A DNA stretch of 64,000 nt, from the NCBI GenBank assembly GCA_018400755.1, contig JAGYLU010000003.1, forward strand, positions 50,920 to 114,919, written 5' to 3'. Position numbers and translations under genes: made by a program. Below the pieces are notes generated by a model. The model did not search any database and was not told the origin of the DNA. It saw only the letters and a list, made by a program, of their open reading frames with translations. Each line of letters opens with the position of its first letter. The first letter of the stretch is position 1. This stretch comes from Acholeplasmataceae bacterium. Lineage in GTDB: Bacteria; Bacillota_I; Bacilli_A; Acholeplasmatales; Acholeplasmataceae. This document shows positions 8,862-18,413 of the stretch, in pieces.

Positions 8862-11330
8862 ATGCTCAAAAAATGGTTTGATCCGGGGAAAAAAGAACTC
8901 AAGGCAGCCCGCAAAATCGCGGATGCTGTTTTTGCCCTTGAATCCGACATGGCCGCGCTTTCCGATGAGGCGTTAAGGCAAAAGACAACTGAATTCAGAT
9001 CTCGTTATGAGAAAGGTGAATCGCTTGATGATTTGATGGTTGAAGCGTTCGCGGTTGTCCGCGAAGCTTCTAGAAGAGTCACCGGACTCTTTCCTTACCA
9101 TGTTCAAGTCCAAGGCGCTGTTGCTATTTTCCACGGCAACATCGCGGAGATGAAGACGGGAGAAGGGAAGACTTTGACCGCTGTCATGCCCGCTTATCTT
9201 TCCGCCATCAATAACGAAGGGGTCCACATTGTCACCGTCAATGAATACCTAGCCGGTCGTGAGGTCAACGGCGACATTGGCGATCTGTTTCGCTTTTTGG
9301 GCTTGACTGTTGGCCTGAACTTAAGAGATATCTCCCGCGAAGAGAAGAAAGCCGCCTATGACTGTGACATTCTCTATTCGACGAATGCCGAACTCGGATT
9401 CGACTACCTGCGGGATCACATGGTCCTCTATGCCAAAGACATGGTTGCCCAACGCGGTCTCAATTACGCCATCATCGATGAGGTTGACTCCATTTTGATC
9501 GATGAGGCCCGCACCCCATTGATCATCAGTGGCGGATCGAAAAACAACAACAATCTCTATCAGGCCGCTGATCGTCTGGCCAAGAGTCTGAGGAATGAAG
9601 ATTATGAGATTGATATCGAAGCCAAGACCATCGCCTTGACCCCAACTGGGATCAGACGGGCCGAACAGGTCTTCCAGCTTGACAATCTCTATGACCTGAA
9701 GCACGTGACCTTGGTCCATCACATCAACAACGCTCTCAGGGCCAACTACATCATGTTCAGGGACAAAGACTACGTTGTCGATACCAATGAAGTGCTGATT
9801 GTTGACCAGTTCACGGGTCGGATCCTCAGAGGCAGACAGTTCTCCGAAGGTCTTCACCAGGCCTTGGAAGCAAAAGAAGGCGTCACCATCAAGAAAGAGA
9901 CCGTGACGGTTGCCACCATCACTTACCAGAACTTCTTCAGGATGTATAAGAAACTATCGGGGATGACTGGAACCGCCAAGACTGAGGAAGAGGAATTCAG
10001 GGACATTTATAACATGGATGTCGTCGAAGTCCCCACCAATGCCCCGGTCATTCGTAGAGATGAACCGGATTTCATCTACGCCAATCTCGAAGACAAATAC
10101 AAGGCCCTAGTCGATGAGGTCGAAGCCCGTTACCAGACCGGACAACCGATGCTGATCGGAACGGTCGCGGTTGAGACATCCGAAGACTTGTCTAGGATGC
10201 TCAAGGCCAGAAGAATCCCTCATGAGGTCCTAAACGCCAAGAATCATGCCCGTGAGGCTGAGATTGTCGCCAAAGCCGGTTTGAAAGGATCGGTCACGAT
10301 TGCCACCAACATGGCTGGTCGGGGAACCGATATCAAACTTGGCGAAGGCGTTGTCGAACTCGGTGGTCTTGCCGTCATTGGCAGTGAGCGTCATGAGTCC
10401 AGACGTATCGATAACCAGCTCAGAGGTCGAAGTGGTCGCCAAGGGGATCCCGGCTATTCCAGGTTTTATCTATCAGCTGAGGACGAACTGATGATGCGAT
10501 TCGGTGGTGAGACGTTCAAACGCCGGATTGAGATGCTTGAGCGTCTGAACACGACGGGCGAACCGCTGGCCTCGAAGATTTTCTCGCGTTTTGTCTCAAG
10601 TGCCCAAAAGCGCATCGAAGGCAATAACTATGACACCCGCAAAAACGTTTTGAAGTATGATGATGTGCTCAGAAAGCAAAGAGAGATCATTTACAAGGAA
10701 CGCCGTGACGTCCTGACCCTTGAGTCCATCGAAGACCAGGTCAGAGACACCATCAGGACGAGCATATCAACCACCATCGAGCAGTTCATCCACCAAGTTG
10801 GAAAGAACGAATACGATATTGATGATGACCAGATTATTGCCACCTTCAATGGCAATATTTTCCCACCGGATACCCTTGACCGGGAAACCCTTGAACAAAT
10901 GGATGAGGTTGAGGTCAATGAACACATCTTGGGTCTTGCGGATCAGGAGATTGACCGCAAGAAAGACCTCGTTCCCGCCCCTGTTTTCAATGAGTTTCTC
11001 AAAGTGGTCATGCTCAGGGTCATCGACACCTACTGGATGCGTCACATCGATGCCATGAGTGAGCTCAGGCAAGGGGTCACTTTGCAATCCTATGGGCAAC
11101 AAAATCCCTTGATCATCTATCAACAAGAAGGTCTCAACATGTTCAATGAGATGGTCAAGAACATCGGACGGGACATCACCAGATATGCCATCCGCGCCCA
11201 AATCCAATACAACATCGAACGTGAGGCCGTGGTCAAGAATACCTCGACCAACCAGGGCACGACCGATGCCAGACCCAAAAAGCCCAAAGTACGCAAAAAT
11301 CGTGGCCAACGGAATTTGCCGTGGCGATAG
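8862..11330 (+). CDS. secA: Preprotein translocase ATPase SecA
   Basis: SecA drives secreted proteins through the SecYEG channel. The 822-residue protein has Walker [10 protein letters not shown] near residue 97, the [19 protein letters not shown]alker B region, the preprotein-crosslinking domain, [13 protein letters not shown] and [11 protein letters not shown] in the second nucleotide-binding fold, and the helical scaffold [20 protein letters not shown]. The C-terminus ends in a short basic tail ([14 protein letters not shown]) without the usual zinc-binding cysteine cluster, which is common in Mollicutes-type SecA. It is followed nine bases later by prfB, the secA-prfB order of many Bacillota. 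Confidence 0.98.
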   Translation: MLKKWFDPGKKELKAARKIADAVFALESDMAALSDEALRQKTTEFRSRYEKGESLDDLMVEAFAVVREASRRVTGLFPYHVQVQGAVAIFHGNIAEMKTGEGKTLTAVMPAYLSAINNEGVHIVTVNEYLAGREVNGDIGDLFRFLGLTVGLNLRDISREEKKAAYDCDILYSTNAELGFDYLRDHMVLYAKDMVAQRGLNYAIIDEVDSILIDEARTPLIISGGSKNNNNLYQAADRLAKSLRNEDYEIDIEAKTIALTPTGIRRAEQVFQLDNLYDLKHVTLVHHINNALRANYIMFRDKDYVVDTNEVLIVDQFTGRILRGRQFSEGLHQALEAKEGVTIKKETVTVATITYQNFFRMYKKLSGMTGTAKTEEEEFRDIYNMDVVEVPTNAPVIRRDEPDFIYANLEDKYKALVDEVEARYQTGQPMLIGTVAVETSEDLSRMLKARRIPHEVLNAKNHAREAEIVAKAGLKGSVTIATNMAGRGTDIKLGEGVVELGGLAVIGSERHESRRIDNQLRGRSGRQGDPGYSRFYLSAEDELMMRFGGETFKRRIEMLERLNTTGEPLASKIFSRFVSSAQKRIEGNNYDTRKNVLKYDDVLRKQREIIYKERRDVLTLESIEDQVRDTIRTSISTTIEQFIHQVGKNEYDIDDDQIIATFNGNIFPPDTLDRETLEQMDEVEVNEHILGLADQEIDRKKDLVPAPVFNEFLKVVMLRVIDTYWMRHIDAMSELRQGVTLQSYGQQNPLIIYQQEGLNMFNEMVKNIGRDITRYAIRAQIQYNIEREAVVKNTSTNQGTTDARPKKPKVRKNRGQRNLPWR

Positions 11331-11339
11331 GAGCCCATC

Positions 11340-12437
11340 ATGGAACGGTATGAAGTGAATAAGGTCCTTGCCAACTTCAAAGAGACGATTGATGCCCTTG
11401 ATGCCGCGATCCGTCCCGAAGTGCTCAAAAAGACTTTAGAAAAACTGAATCAGGACATGATGTCACCAACGTTTTGGTCAGAACCCAATCAAGCCAAACG
11501 GACGACCAAAGAGGTTTCAGTCATCAACTCGAAGCTCGAGAAGCTTGCTGACCTTAAAAATAAGTTCCAGGGACTGACCGAATGGTTTGAGATCGCCGAA
11601 GAGGACAGTGAGGAATGGGATATCTTGGAATCTGATATCGACCAACTCCAAAAAACCATGAAAATCTTCGAACTTGAAACCCTTTTGAATGGTCCGTATG
11701 ACTTAAGCGACTGCCTTGTTGAATTGCATCCCGGTGCTGGTGGCACCGAATCCCAGGATTGGGCCGACATGCTCCACCGGATGTATCAGCGGTATGCCCA
11801 AAAACGGGGCTATGGATTGGAAATTCTTGATTACCAAGCCGGTGATGAGGCCGGCATCAAGAGTGTCACGATGAGAATCAAAGGCGATTATGCTTATGGA
11901 TACTTAAAAGCTGAACGGGGCGTTCACCGTCTTGTCCGGATCTCACCCTTTGATTCCAATGCCAGAAGGCATACCTCATTTGCCTCGGTCGATGTGATGC
12001 CCGTGATCGATGATGAGATCAACATCGAGATCAAGGACGAAGACTTGAAAATCGATGTCTACAGAAGCAGTGGGGCCGGAGGACAGAGCGTCAATACGAC
12101 TGACTCAGCCGTCAGGATCACCCATCTGCCGACCAACATCGTGGTGACGTGTCAAAATGAGCGGAGCCAGATCAAAAATCGGGAGACCGCCATGTCGGTC
12201 CTCAAAACCAAACTTGTCCAAGAAGAAATCAGAAGACAAGAAGAGGAGATGAAGGCCATCAAAGGCGAACAGAAAGACATCGCCTGGGGCTCTCAAATCC
12301 GCTCTTATGTCTTTCATCCTTACCAGATGGTCAAGGATCACCGGACATCGTTTGAGGTCTCACAAGTCAATGATGTCATGGATGGTGACATTGACGGGTT
12401 CATCAACGCCTATTTGAAATCGGGGCACGAGCGGTGA
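11340..12437 (+). CDS. prfB: Peptide chain release factor 2
   Basis: RF2 terminates translation at UGA and UAA. The SPFDSNARRHTSFASV segment contains the SPF anticodon-like tripeptide of RF2, and SGAGGQSVNTTDSAVR carries the GGQ catalytic motif. The frame is open for 365 residues from the ATG at 11340. The programmed +1 frameshift site found in most prfB genes (CTTTGAC) is absent; the corresponding residues Leu20-Asp21 are encoded in frame as CTT GAT at 11397-11402. Presence of RF2 fits UGA as a stop codon in this organism. The gene overlaps yitT by four bases. Confidence 0.97.
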   Translation: MERYEVNKVLANFKETIDALDAAIRPEVLKKTLEKLNQDMMSPTFWSEPNQAKRTTKEVSVINSKLEKLADLKNKFQGLTEWFEIAEEDSEEWDILESDIDQLQKTMKIFELETLLNGPYDLSDCLVELHPGAGGTESQDWADMLHRMYQRYAQKRGYGLEILDYQAGDEAGIKSVTMRIKGDYAYGYLKAERGVHRLVRISPFDSNARRHTSFASVDVMPVIDDEINIEIKDEDLKIDVYRSSGAGGQSVNTTDSAVRITHLPTNIVVTCQNERSQIKNRETAMSVLKTKLVQEEIRRQEEEMKAIKGEQKDIAWGSQIRSYVFHPYQMVKDHRTSFEVSQVNDVMDGDIDGFINAYLKSGHER

Positions 12438-13291
12438 GCCAGGCAAAACGCAGAGAATTGATCGAAATCACGATCGGGACAGTGCTATTGTCCTTGGGCT
12501 TCTACTTCTTTTTGTTGCCGCAAGCCCTCGTGATCGGTGGCGTCATGGGCGTAGCCGTATTTCTAAAGGACATCATCCCGGTGTCTTTGTTTGTCTTTAT
12601 CGCCAATGGCGTCTTGCTGATCATTGGATTTCTGGTGCTTGGAAAGACGTTTTTCCTCAAGACATTCTATGCGAGTCTGCTCTCGCCAACGGTCTTGTTT
12701 GTCCTTGAAAAGACCATCCGTCAAGATGCCATCACCAGGCATCTTGAGGAAAGTCCATTGCTGATCTCAACCCTTTTTGGGGGACTGCTTGTCGGCATTG
12801 GTCTAGGACTTGTCCTTAGAAACAACGGCACGACAGGGGGCATCGATGTCATTCAGAACATCGCCCACAAGTTTTTGCACATTCCTTTCTCAACGGCGAT
12901 GTATGTCTCTGATGGCACGATCATCCTGATTGCCATGTTCATTGACGTCGAGCTTGGTCTTTATGCCCTTTTTGCCATGATTCTCTCGGGCTTTGTGATT
13001 GATCGGATTGCGATCGAAGGTCGCTCAGGATACACGGCTTTCGTCGTGACGGATCATGCCGCCCTGATCAAAGATGAGATTTATGCCCGACTTGACCGTG
13101 GGGTCACCGATGTCAAGGTCAGGGGTGGGTACTCCAAATCGGAGAAAGATATGCTGATCTGCACGGTTGACAGACGTCAGCTATATGTGTTCAAAAGACT
13201 GATCCGAATGACCGATCCAAAGGCGTTCACGTTTGTCTCAAGAACCAAGGAAGTGCTTGGTCAGGGATTCACAAGGGGGTCATATCAATGA
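12434..13291 (+). CDS. YitT family membrane protein
   Basis: The 285-residue protein has five to six hydrophobic helices (residues about 10-185), with the DUF161 signature RNNGTTGGIDVIQNIAHKF and FVIDRIAIEGRSGYTAFVV. A C-terminal DUF2179 domain (GVTDVKVRGGYSKSEKDMLICTV) follows. Substrate and function are unknown; the DUF2179 part is a ferredoxin-like fold. The GTG start overlaps the prfB stop, so translation is probably coupled. The next gene starts at its stop in the same way. Confidence 0.93.
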   Translation: MSQAKRRELIEITIGTVLLSLGFYFFLLPQALVIGGVMGVAVFLKDIIPVSLFVFIANGVLLIIGFLVLGKTFFLKTFYASLLSPTVLFVLEKTIRQDAITRHLEESPLLISTLFGGLLVGIGLGLVLRNNGTTGGIDVIQNIAHKFLHIPFSTAMYVSDGTIILIAMFIDVELGLYALFAMILSGFVIDRIAIEGRSGYTAFVVTDHAALIKDEIYARLDRGVTDVKVRGGYSKSEKDMLICTVDRRQLYVFKRLIRMTDPKAFTFVSRTKEVLGQGFTRGSYQ

Positions 13292-14787
13292 CGAACAAAC
13301 GATTGGGCATCATTTTCCTGGCAGCGGTGATTCTCTCATTTCTGACCGGTTATTTCGCATCTGACTTGTTTCCGTTTTTGCCATATGGCGAGGGAGACGA
13401 GCTCTTTGACTATATCAGTGAAACCTTTGACAACTATTACTACTATGAACTAGGTGAAGATGATCTGGCTTCCGCTTACGTCGCCCAGATCGAAGCCATC
13501 GTGGCCACGTTTGGGGACGTCAATGATGATCCATACACTAGAATTGAGGCCATTCCAATCAATTTGTCACCTAGTGGTGATGAATCTTATGTGGGCATTG
13601 GCATTTCCTATGTCATGGATGAAGGTGCGCTACGGGTGGTCTACGTGCACCACGAGGCACCAGCTGATGGCCTGATCTATCCCAATGATCTGATCATTGG
13701 TGTCGTAGAAACCGATCGAACGGTCTACTTCAAGGACCTTGAGACCGATCTTGAACGCTTTGGTCTGCTTTCCGCAAGTGAGGGTGAGACCAAGACATTT
13801 GTCGTGATGACACCTGATGAGATCACCCATGAAGTTGATCTCACCTATCAGATGATTGAGACACCAACCGCCTACACCCTTGATCTGGAAATGGATGATG
13901 TCGCCTATATCAGGATCAATCAGTTCTCCGGATATCAAGAGGATGTCACGCCTGGAACCGCAAAAGTGTTTTCAGATCTGCTTGTTGATCTCGAGGCCTC
14001 ATTCCTGCTTGATGACGCCTCGAACAAGACGCTTTTGATTGACCTTCGCGACAATCCCGGAGGAGCGCTATCAGCCCTTCATAACGAAGGTCAATCATCC
14101 TTGATTCCCGGGATCATCCAGCAATTGTTGCCACGTGACATCGAGACAACATTGTTTGAAATGATTCCCAGAACCGGTGAGAAACGATCCTTTTTTGGAG
14201 GATTGTCAGAGCCTAAACCCTATCAGATCGCTTTGCTCGTGAATGAACACTCCGCCTCCGCCGCTGAGGTGCTCGCCGCGGCGATGTCGTCCTATGGTGG
14301 TTATCCCTTATACGGGGTCGAAACATATGGCAAGGGCGTTTATCAGAACCAAGTGGTCCTGGCTGACATTGATGACATCAGATACATGCTTGTCTATACC
14401 GAAGGCATTTGGACCTATGATGATGGCAAGACGGTCAACACCGATCCCTTGGCGGTTGATGAAGTCATCCAGACCGGCATTCTTTCACTTAATCTTCCGG
14501 TTTATGAAGGCGATGTTGTCTATGATGAGGTCAATCTGGCACTGGCCCCATTCCAAGCCTTTCTCGCCCATGTCCTTGATCTTTCCATCAGGACCGATGG
14601 CTATTTCGATCTGGCGACAAGAGATGCGTTGCTTCAGTTTCAAGCCATGAAAGGCATTGAAGAGAGTGGTCGGCTTGATATCGTGACTGCCCGTGCCATC
14701 CACGACCACTATATGATGCTTTCATCTGATCCTAAATTGGATTTGCAGCTCCAAGACGTGCTTGATATGATCGGGAGCTCGGGCTGA
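13288..14787 (+). CDS. S41 family C-terminal processing protease with peptidoglycan-binding-like domain
   Basis: The 499-residue protein has an N-terminal signal anchor (residues 5-25, LGIIFLAAVILSFLTGYFA) and then a PDZ-like region. The S41 core follows: LIDLRDNPGG, the catalytic serine in NEHSASAAEV near residue 322 and the catalytic lysine in YGKGVYQ near residue 347. The last 90 residues resemble a peptidoglycan-binding-1 domain (DGYFDLATRDALLQFQAMKGIEESGRLD, given in shortened form here as two halves of one repeat). Such proteases cleave C-termini of secreted or membrane proteins outside the cytosol. The gene overlaps yitT by four bases and recX by one. Confidence 0.92.
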   Translation: MTNKRLGIIFLAAVILSFLTGYFASDLFPFLPYGEGDELFDYISETFDNYYYYELGEDDLASAYVAQIEAIVATFGDVNDDPYTRIEAIPINLSPSGDESYVGIGISYVMDEGALRVVYVHHEAPADGLIYPNDLIIGVVETDRTVYFKDLETDLERFGLLSASEGETKTFVVMTPDEITHEVDLTYQMIETPTAYTLDLEMDDVAYIRINQFSGYQEDVTPGTAKVFSDLLVDLEASFLLDDASNKTLLIDLRDNPGGALSALHNEGQSSLIPGIIQQLLPRDIETTLFEMIPRTGEKRSFFGGLSEPKPYQIALLVNEHSASAAEVLAAAMSSYGGYPLYGVETYGKGVYQNQVVLADIDDIRYMLVYTEGIWTYDDGKTVNTDPLAVDEVIQTGILSLNLPVYEGDVVYDEVNLALAPFQAFLAHVLDLSIRTDGYFDLATRDALLQFQAMKGIEESGRLDIVTARAIHDHYMMLSSDPKLDLQLQDVLDMIGSSG

Positions 14788-15533
14788 TGGATTTCACCCT
14801 TTCCAAACAACAAAAGCACTATGTCCTGAATGTCTTGGATCAGTCTTACAAGTTGGAGCCGGAAGTGGTTGTCAAATACCGGTTAAGAAACATCCTTGAC
14901 ATTGATGAACAAACATTGAACGCTCTTTTGTATGACAATGACCTCATTGTCTTTGACCGTCTGGCCGCGAAAAAGATGTCACGTCTTAGGACCACTCATG
15001 AGATTGAGACATTGCTCTTGGACAAAGGGGCTTCAAAGGCTGTCATCAAGACGTTGATCGATCGTTATCAGTCCTACGGATTTCTAAACGATGATGGTTA
15101 CGTGAAAGCCTATCTCGACAACAAGAAAGCATCCGAAGGACCCAAACTGATCAAAGCCAAACTGAAAGCCAAAGGGGTTGATGATGAGATCATTGGCCGT
15201 CACTTGATGGCCCTCGATGAGGGATCAATCGTGAGTCCTTTGGCCAGAAAGATGATCGGACAGATGAAAGGCAAGAGTTACCGCAAAACGATGGAGACCG
15301 TCAGGGCCCATCTCATACGCAAAGGCTTTTCAACTGACAGTGTGGATGATGCGCTCAACCACGTCAGTGATGCCTATCAGGAAGATGAGTTGGCCATCTT
15401 GAAAAAGACCTATCTGAAACTGATGGCCTTATACAAAGAAAAAAAGGACGCCAAAACGTTACGTCCCTTCATCATCAACAAGCTGTTGGCTCAAGGCTTT
15501 TCATACGATGACATCAAAAGGCTATTTGATTAG
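14787..15533 (+). CDS. recX: Regulatory protein RecX
   Basis: RecX binds RecA filaments and limits recombination. The protein has 248 residues arranged as three-helix repeats, with signature phrases LLLDKGASKAVIKTLIDRY and GFLNDDGYVKAYLDNKKAS, and ends with FIINKLLAQGFSYDDIKRL. The ATG shares its A with the stop codon of the S41 gene. The stop codon lies in the stem of a terminator shared with the convergent glycosidase gene. No recA gene is in the window. Confidence 0.92.
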   Translation: MDFTLSKQQKHYVLNVLDQSYKLEPEVVVKYRLRNILDIDEQTLNALLYDNDLIVFDRLAAKKMSRLRTTHEIETLLLDKGASKAVIKTLIDRYQSYGFLNDDGYVKAYLDNKKASEGPKLIKAKLKAKGVDDEIIGRHLMALDEGSIVSPLARKMIGQMKGKSYRKTMETVRAHLIRKGFSTDSVDDALNHVSDAYQEDELAILKKTYLKLMALYKEKKDAKTLRPFIINKLLAQGFSYDDIKRLFD

Positions 15534-15542
15534 CCTTTTTTT
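15516..15542. terminator. Bidirectional terminator between recX and the GH3 gene
   Basis: AAAAGGCTA (15516-15524) pairs with TAGCCTTTT (15531-15539) around the loop TTTGAT. T or A runs flank both sides, so it can stop transcription in both directions. Both stop codons (TAG at 15531-15533 and, on the other strand, TAA at 15530-15532) are in the hairpin. Confidence 0.88.
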
Positions 15543-17902
15543 GTCATCAAGGTCCACAAGGCCTTGAGATATCGGTGGTTCAGAAGATGGATGAGCCCTT
15601 TGACCTGATGGGGAGGTATCCCGGCGAAGGATGTGAGACTCTTCAAAGGGAGTGATCGTTTGGTCTCATCGATCATCTTGAGATCCACAGCATCGGTACT
15701 TGAGGTCATCCTTTGTTTCAGTGTCCGATCAACGATCCTCAGGATCATTCGTCCCAAAGCACGGTACTTGAGATCTTCAAGTGGAGAAATGACCGTATAA
15801 GGGAAAATGGGATCGGGAGTGGGGATTTGAGTGCCAAGAAGACGTTCGTAAACCGTTTGATCAAGAAGATCGCAAAGATTCTCAGGAAAGGGATCAGGGG
15901 TCATCGGATATGGGTCTTTGGGTACGGTGATGGCCGCTTCAAGCAAAATCTCATGGGCGTTCTTGGCGATTTGGATATGCGTGATTCCCCCATCTGTGAC
16001 CATCTGATGTTGATTGAGATCAAAATGCATGAACGCATCCATCGGAATCTTCAAAGTGACTTCCTTGGTCTCACCAGGGGCCAAGGACACCTTGTCAAAC
16101 TGGGCAAGTGTCCGTTTCGCTTTCGTGACCGAGGGATTTTGTGGTTCAAGATAGACCTGGATGACCTCCTTGGCAAGAATGGCGGATGTGTTGGTCACTG
16201 ACACCGTCACCAAAACCTCTTTGTCAGTCCTCTTGACAGCAAGACCGCTGTATTCAAAGGTCGCGTAGGACAATCCAAATCCGAATGGGAAAAGCACCGG
16301 CGTGTTCATGGTGGTTGTTTGCCGGTAACCAACGAAGAGTGACTCGTGATAGACCACTTGCATGCGGTCTCCGGGAAAGTTCTTGTCAGCAAGACAGTCC
16401 TTGTTGTCAAGATAGAAGGTTTCCGCCAAACGTCCAGATGGTGAGACGTTGCCAAACAGGATGTCCGCCGTCGCACCCGCCTGGGCTTGCCCGCCGAGAT
16501 AGGTCTCTAGAACCGCACCAACTGAATCGATCCAAGGCATTGTGACTGGCGATCCATTTGAAAGGACAACGATGACATCATCCAGTCTCTTGACAAGGGC
16601 CTCAATCACCTTGTTTTGTTCCTCTGGAAGACCTAAGGTCGTCCGGTCAAACCCTTCTGATTCCATCACGTCCGGAAGACCAGCCATGACGATGACATGG
16701 TCCATGTCATCCGTCATCATTTCAAGCGACTTGATCAGGTCACCTCTTTCCGTCAAGGTGTTTTCAAAATCATCGATGATGGTGAGATCGATCATCGGAT
16801 ACTCAGTCCTTAGAATCCCATCAAGGGTATCGACCATGGTCGGATTGATCTTTGAGCTGCCACTCCCCTGATAACGGGGCTTTTTGGCGAAGGGACCGAT
16901 GATGAGAATCTTCTTTTTGGTGGCTTTGAGCGGTAAGACCCCATTGTTCTTAAGGAGAACCATCGAATCCGAGGCGATACGCCTTGCATGAGCGTGATGG
17001 GCCAAAGGATCATAGGTCGCATCCAAGTCAAGATGGTTCGTAGCCTTTTCGATCAGTTCAAGCATCCGCTTGACACTGTCGTCTAGGACCTCATGACTGA
17101 CCTGATGATGGGATATGGCTTTCACGATCTGTTTGTCGGTATGGCCGTTGGATGAGGGCATCTCAAGATCCAAACCGGCGTTCAAGGCATCAACCCGGTT
17201 GTTCATCGCGCCCCAGTCAGTGATTGTGACCCCATCGAAGTGCCAGGCCTCCCTAAGGGTTTGTCGGATCAGATCAGGGTGTTCTGAGGCATAGATGCCA
17301 CCGACCCGGTTGTATGACGTCATGATGGTCCATGGTTTGGCGCTTGTGACCGCCATCTTGAAGGCCTTTAGATAAATCTCCTCACGGGCGCGCGCATCAC
17401 ATATGACATTGTGCATCATCCGTGATGTTTCCTGGTTGTTGAGCGCGAAGTGCTTGAGTGATGTCCCGACACCCTCTTCTTGAACCCCTTGGATATAAGC
17501 TGAAGCCATGATGCCTGAGAGCATCGGATCTTCGGAGAAATACTCGAAGTTGCGTCCTCCGAAAGGGTGACGCTTGATGTTCGTGCCAGGCCCAAGGACG
17601 ATTGAGACGCCTTCTGACTTGGCCTCTTTGGCAATCAGATTTCCAAGCCACCTGACACAGGACGGATCAAATGTCGAAGCCATGTTCACGGCCGGAGGAA
17701 AGCACGTCGCTTTCGCGGAAGGATGAATGCCAATCATGTCATTCTCAGTGACCTGACGGCGGATGCCATGGGGCCCGTCGGTCATCAGGATGGAAGGGAT
17801 CCCGAGCCGTTTGACCGGTTTGGTATGCCACTGGTCCAGCCCGGACAACAAAGAGGCTTTTTCTTTGATGGTGAGTGTTTCAAGAAGAAGGGGAATGTTC
17901 AT
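15530..17902 (-). CDS. Glycoside hydrolase family 3 (beta-glucosidase-like)
   Basis: The 790-residue protein has the GH3 domain order: an N-terminal TIM-like barrel with the MTDGPHGIR and GTNIKRHPFGGRNFEYFSED segments, the nucleophile aspartate in ITDWGAMNNR near residue 229, an alpha/beta sandwich (LLKNNGVLPL, GSGSSKI), and a fibronectin III-like C-terminal domain (FGFGLSYATFEYS, LAPGETKEVTL). No signal peptide is visible, so it is probably cytosolic and cleaves imported beta-glycosides. The start at 17902 has a weak AGGTG upstream. It is convergent with recX and divergent from padR. An ACATT-TGCCC-AATGT inverted repeat at 17973-17987 upstream could be an operator but is short. Confidence 0.93.
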   Translation of the reverse strand: MNIPLLLETLTIKEKASLLSGLDQWHTKPVKRLGIPSILMTDGPHGIRRQVTENDMIGIHPSAKATCFPPAVNMASTFDPSCVRWLGNLIAKEAKSEGVSIVLGPGTNIKRHPFGGRNFEYFSEDPMLSGIMASAYIQGVQEEGVGTSLKHFALNNQETSRMMHNVICDARAREEIYLKAFKMAVTSAKPWTIMTSYNRVGGIYASEHPDLIRQTLREAWHFDGVTITDWGAMNNRVDALNAGLDLEMPSSNGHTDKQIVKAISHHQVSHEVLDDSVKRMLELIEKATNHLDLDATYDPLAHHAHARRIASDSMVLLKNNGVLPLKATKKKILIIGPFAKKPRYQGSGSSKINPTMVDTLDGILRTEYPMIDLTIIDDFENTLTERGDLIKSLEMMTDDMDHVIVMAGLPDVMESEGFDRTTLGLPEEQNKVIEALVKRLDDVIVVLSNGSPVTMPWIDSVGAVLETYLGGQAQAGATADILFGNVSPSGRLAETFYLDNKDCLADKNFPGDRMQVVYHESLFVGYRQTTTMNTPVLFPFGFGLSYATFEYSGLAVKRTDKEVLVTVSVTNTSAILAKEVIQVYLEPQNPSVTKAKRTLAQFDKVSLAPGETKEVTLKIPMDAFMHFDLNQHQMVTDGGITHIQIAKNAHEILLEAAITVPKDPYPMTPDPFPENLCDLLDQTVYERLLGTQIPTPDPIFPYTVISPLEDLKYRALGRMILRIVDRTLKQRMTSSTDAVDLKMIDETKRSLPLKSLTSFAGIPPHQVKGLIHLLNHRYLKALWTLMTKKG

Positions 17903-18017
17903 ATCAGCACCTATTTCTATGGGATGTTACGTCCACTTTACCCCAGTTACAGTCTTTTTACAAGATAGGTATCACATTTGCCCAATGTAAATAAATCAAC
18001 AAAATGCAAAAAAGTAC

Positions 18018-18062
18018 TTTACCTGCCGTAGTAGTTGTGATAGAATGAAATTACTACGGCAG
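18018..18062 (+). promoter_or_regulatory. padR promoter embedded in a palindromic operator
   Basis: CTGCCGTAGTA (18023-18033) and TACTACGGCAG (18052-18062) form a perfect 11-base inverted repeat. The -10 box TAGAAT (18041-18046) lies between the arms and a weak -35 TTTACC (18018-18023) touches the left arm. Such a palindrome around the promoter is what an autoregulating PadR repressor would bind. The arm symmetry is read directly; the regulator is inference. Confidence 0.8.
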
Positions 18063-18081
18063 TCGAAGTAGGAGGTGTGAC

Positions 18082-18411
18082 ATGATCTCAAGTGATATCA
18101 TCCGTGGCTACAATGACACAATCATCCTTTCGATCTTGAAGAGAGGGCCATCCTATGGTTATGATATTTCAAAAACCATCAGGGATAAAACCGAAGGCAA
18201 GTACATCATGAAAGAAACAACGCTTTACACAGCCTTTCAAAGGCTCGAGAAGCAAGGCCTGATCGAAGTTGATGAGAATCCGATGGGTAGCGAGACAAGA
18301 AGAACGTATTACCGAATCACCGACCGGGGTGAGAAACACCTCGAAGACAAAATCACCGAATGGGCGCTGACAAAAGATGTCATCAACCGCTTGGTCAAGA
18401 AGGAGAATTGA
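18082..18411 (+). CDS. PadR family transcriptional regulator
   Basis: The 109-residue protein is a winged-helix PadR repressor: ILSILKRGPSYGYDISKTI, KETTLYTAFQRLEKQGLIEV and RRTYYRITDRGEKHL are the family signatures. PadR proteins of this short subfamily dimerise through the C-terminal helix and often bind small hydrophobic effectors. A strong AGGAGG ribosome site precedes the start. The gene is followed two bases later by a membrane protein with a permease-prefix domain, the usual partner of such regulators, and both probably answer to the palindrome at 18023-18062. Confidence 0.95.
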   Translation: MISSDIIRGYNDTIILSILKRGPSYGYDISKTIRDKTEGKYIMKETTLYTAFQRLEKQGLIEVDENPMGSETRRTYYRITDRGEKHLEDKITEWALTKDVINRLVKKEN

Positions 18412-18413
18412 AG

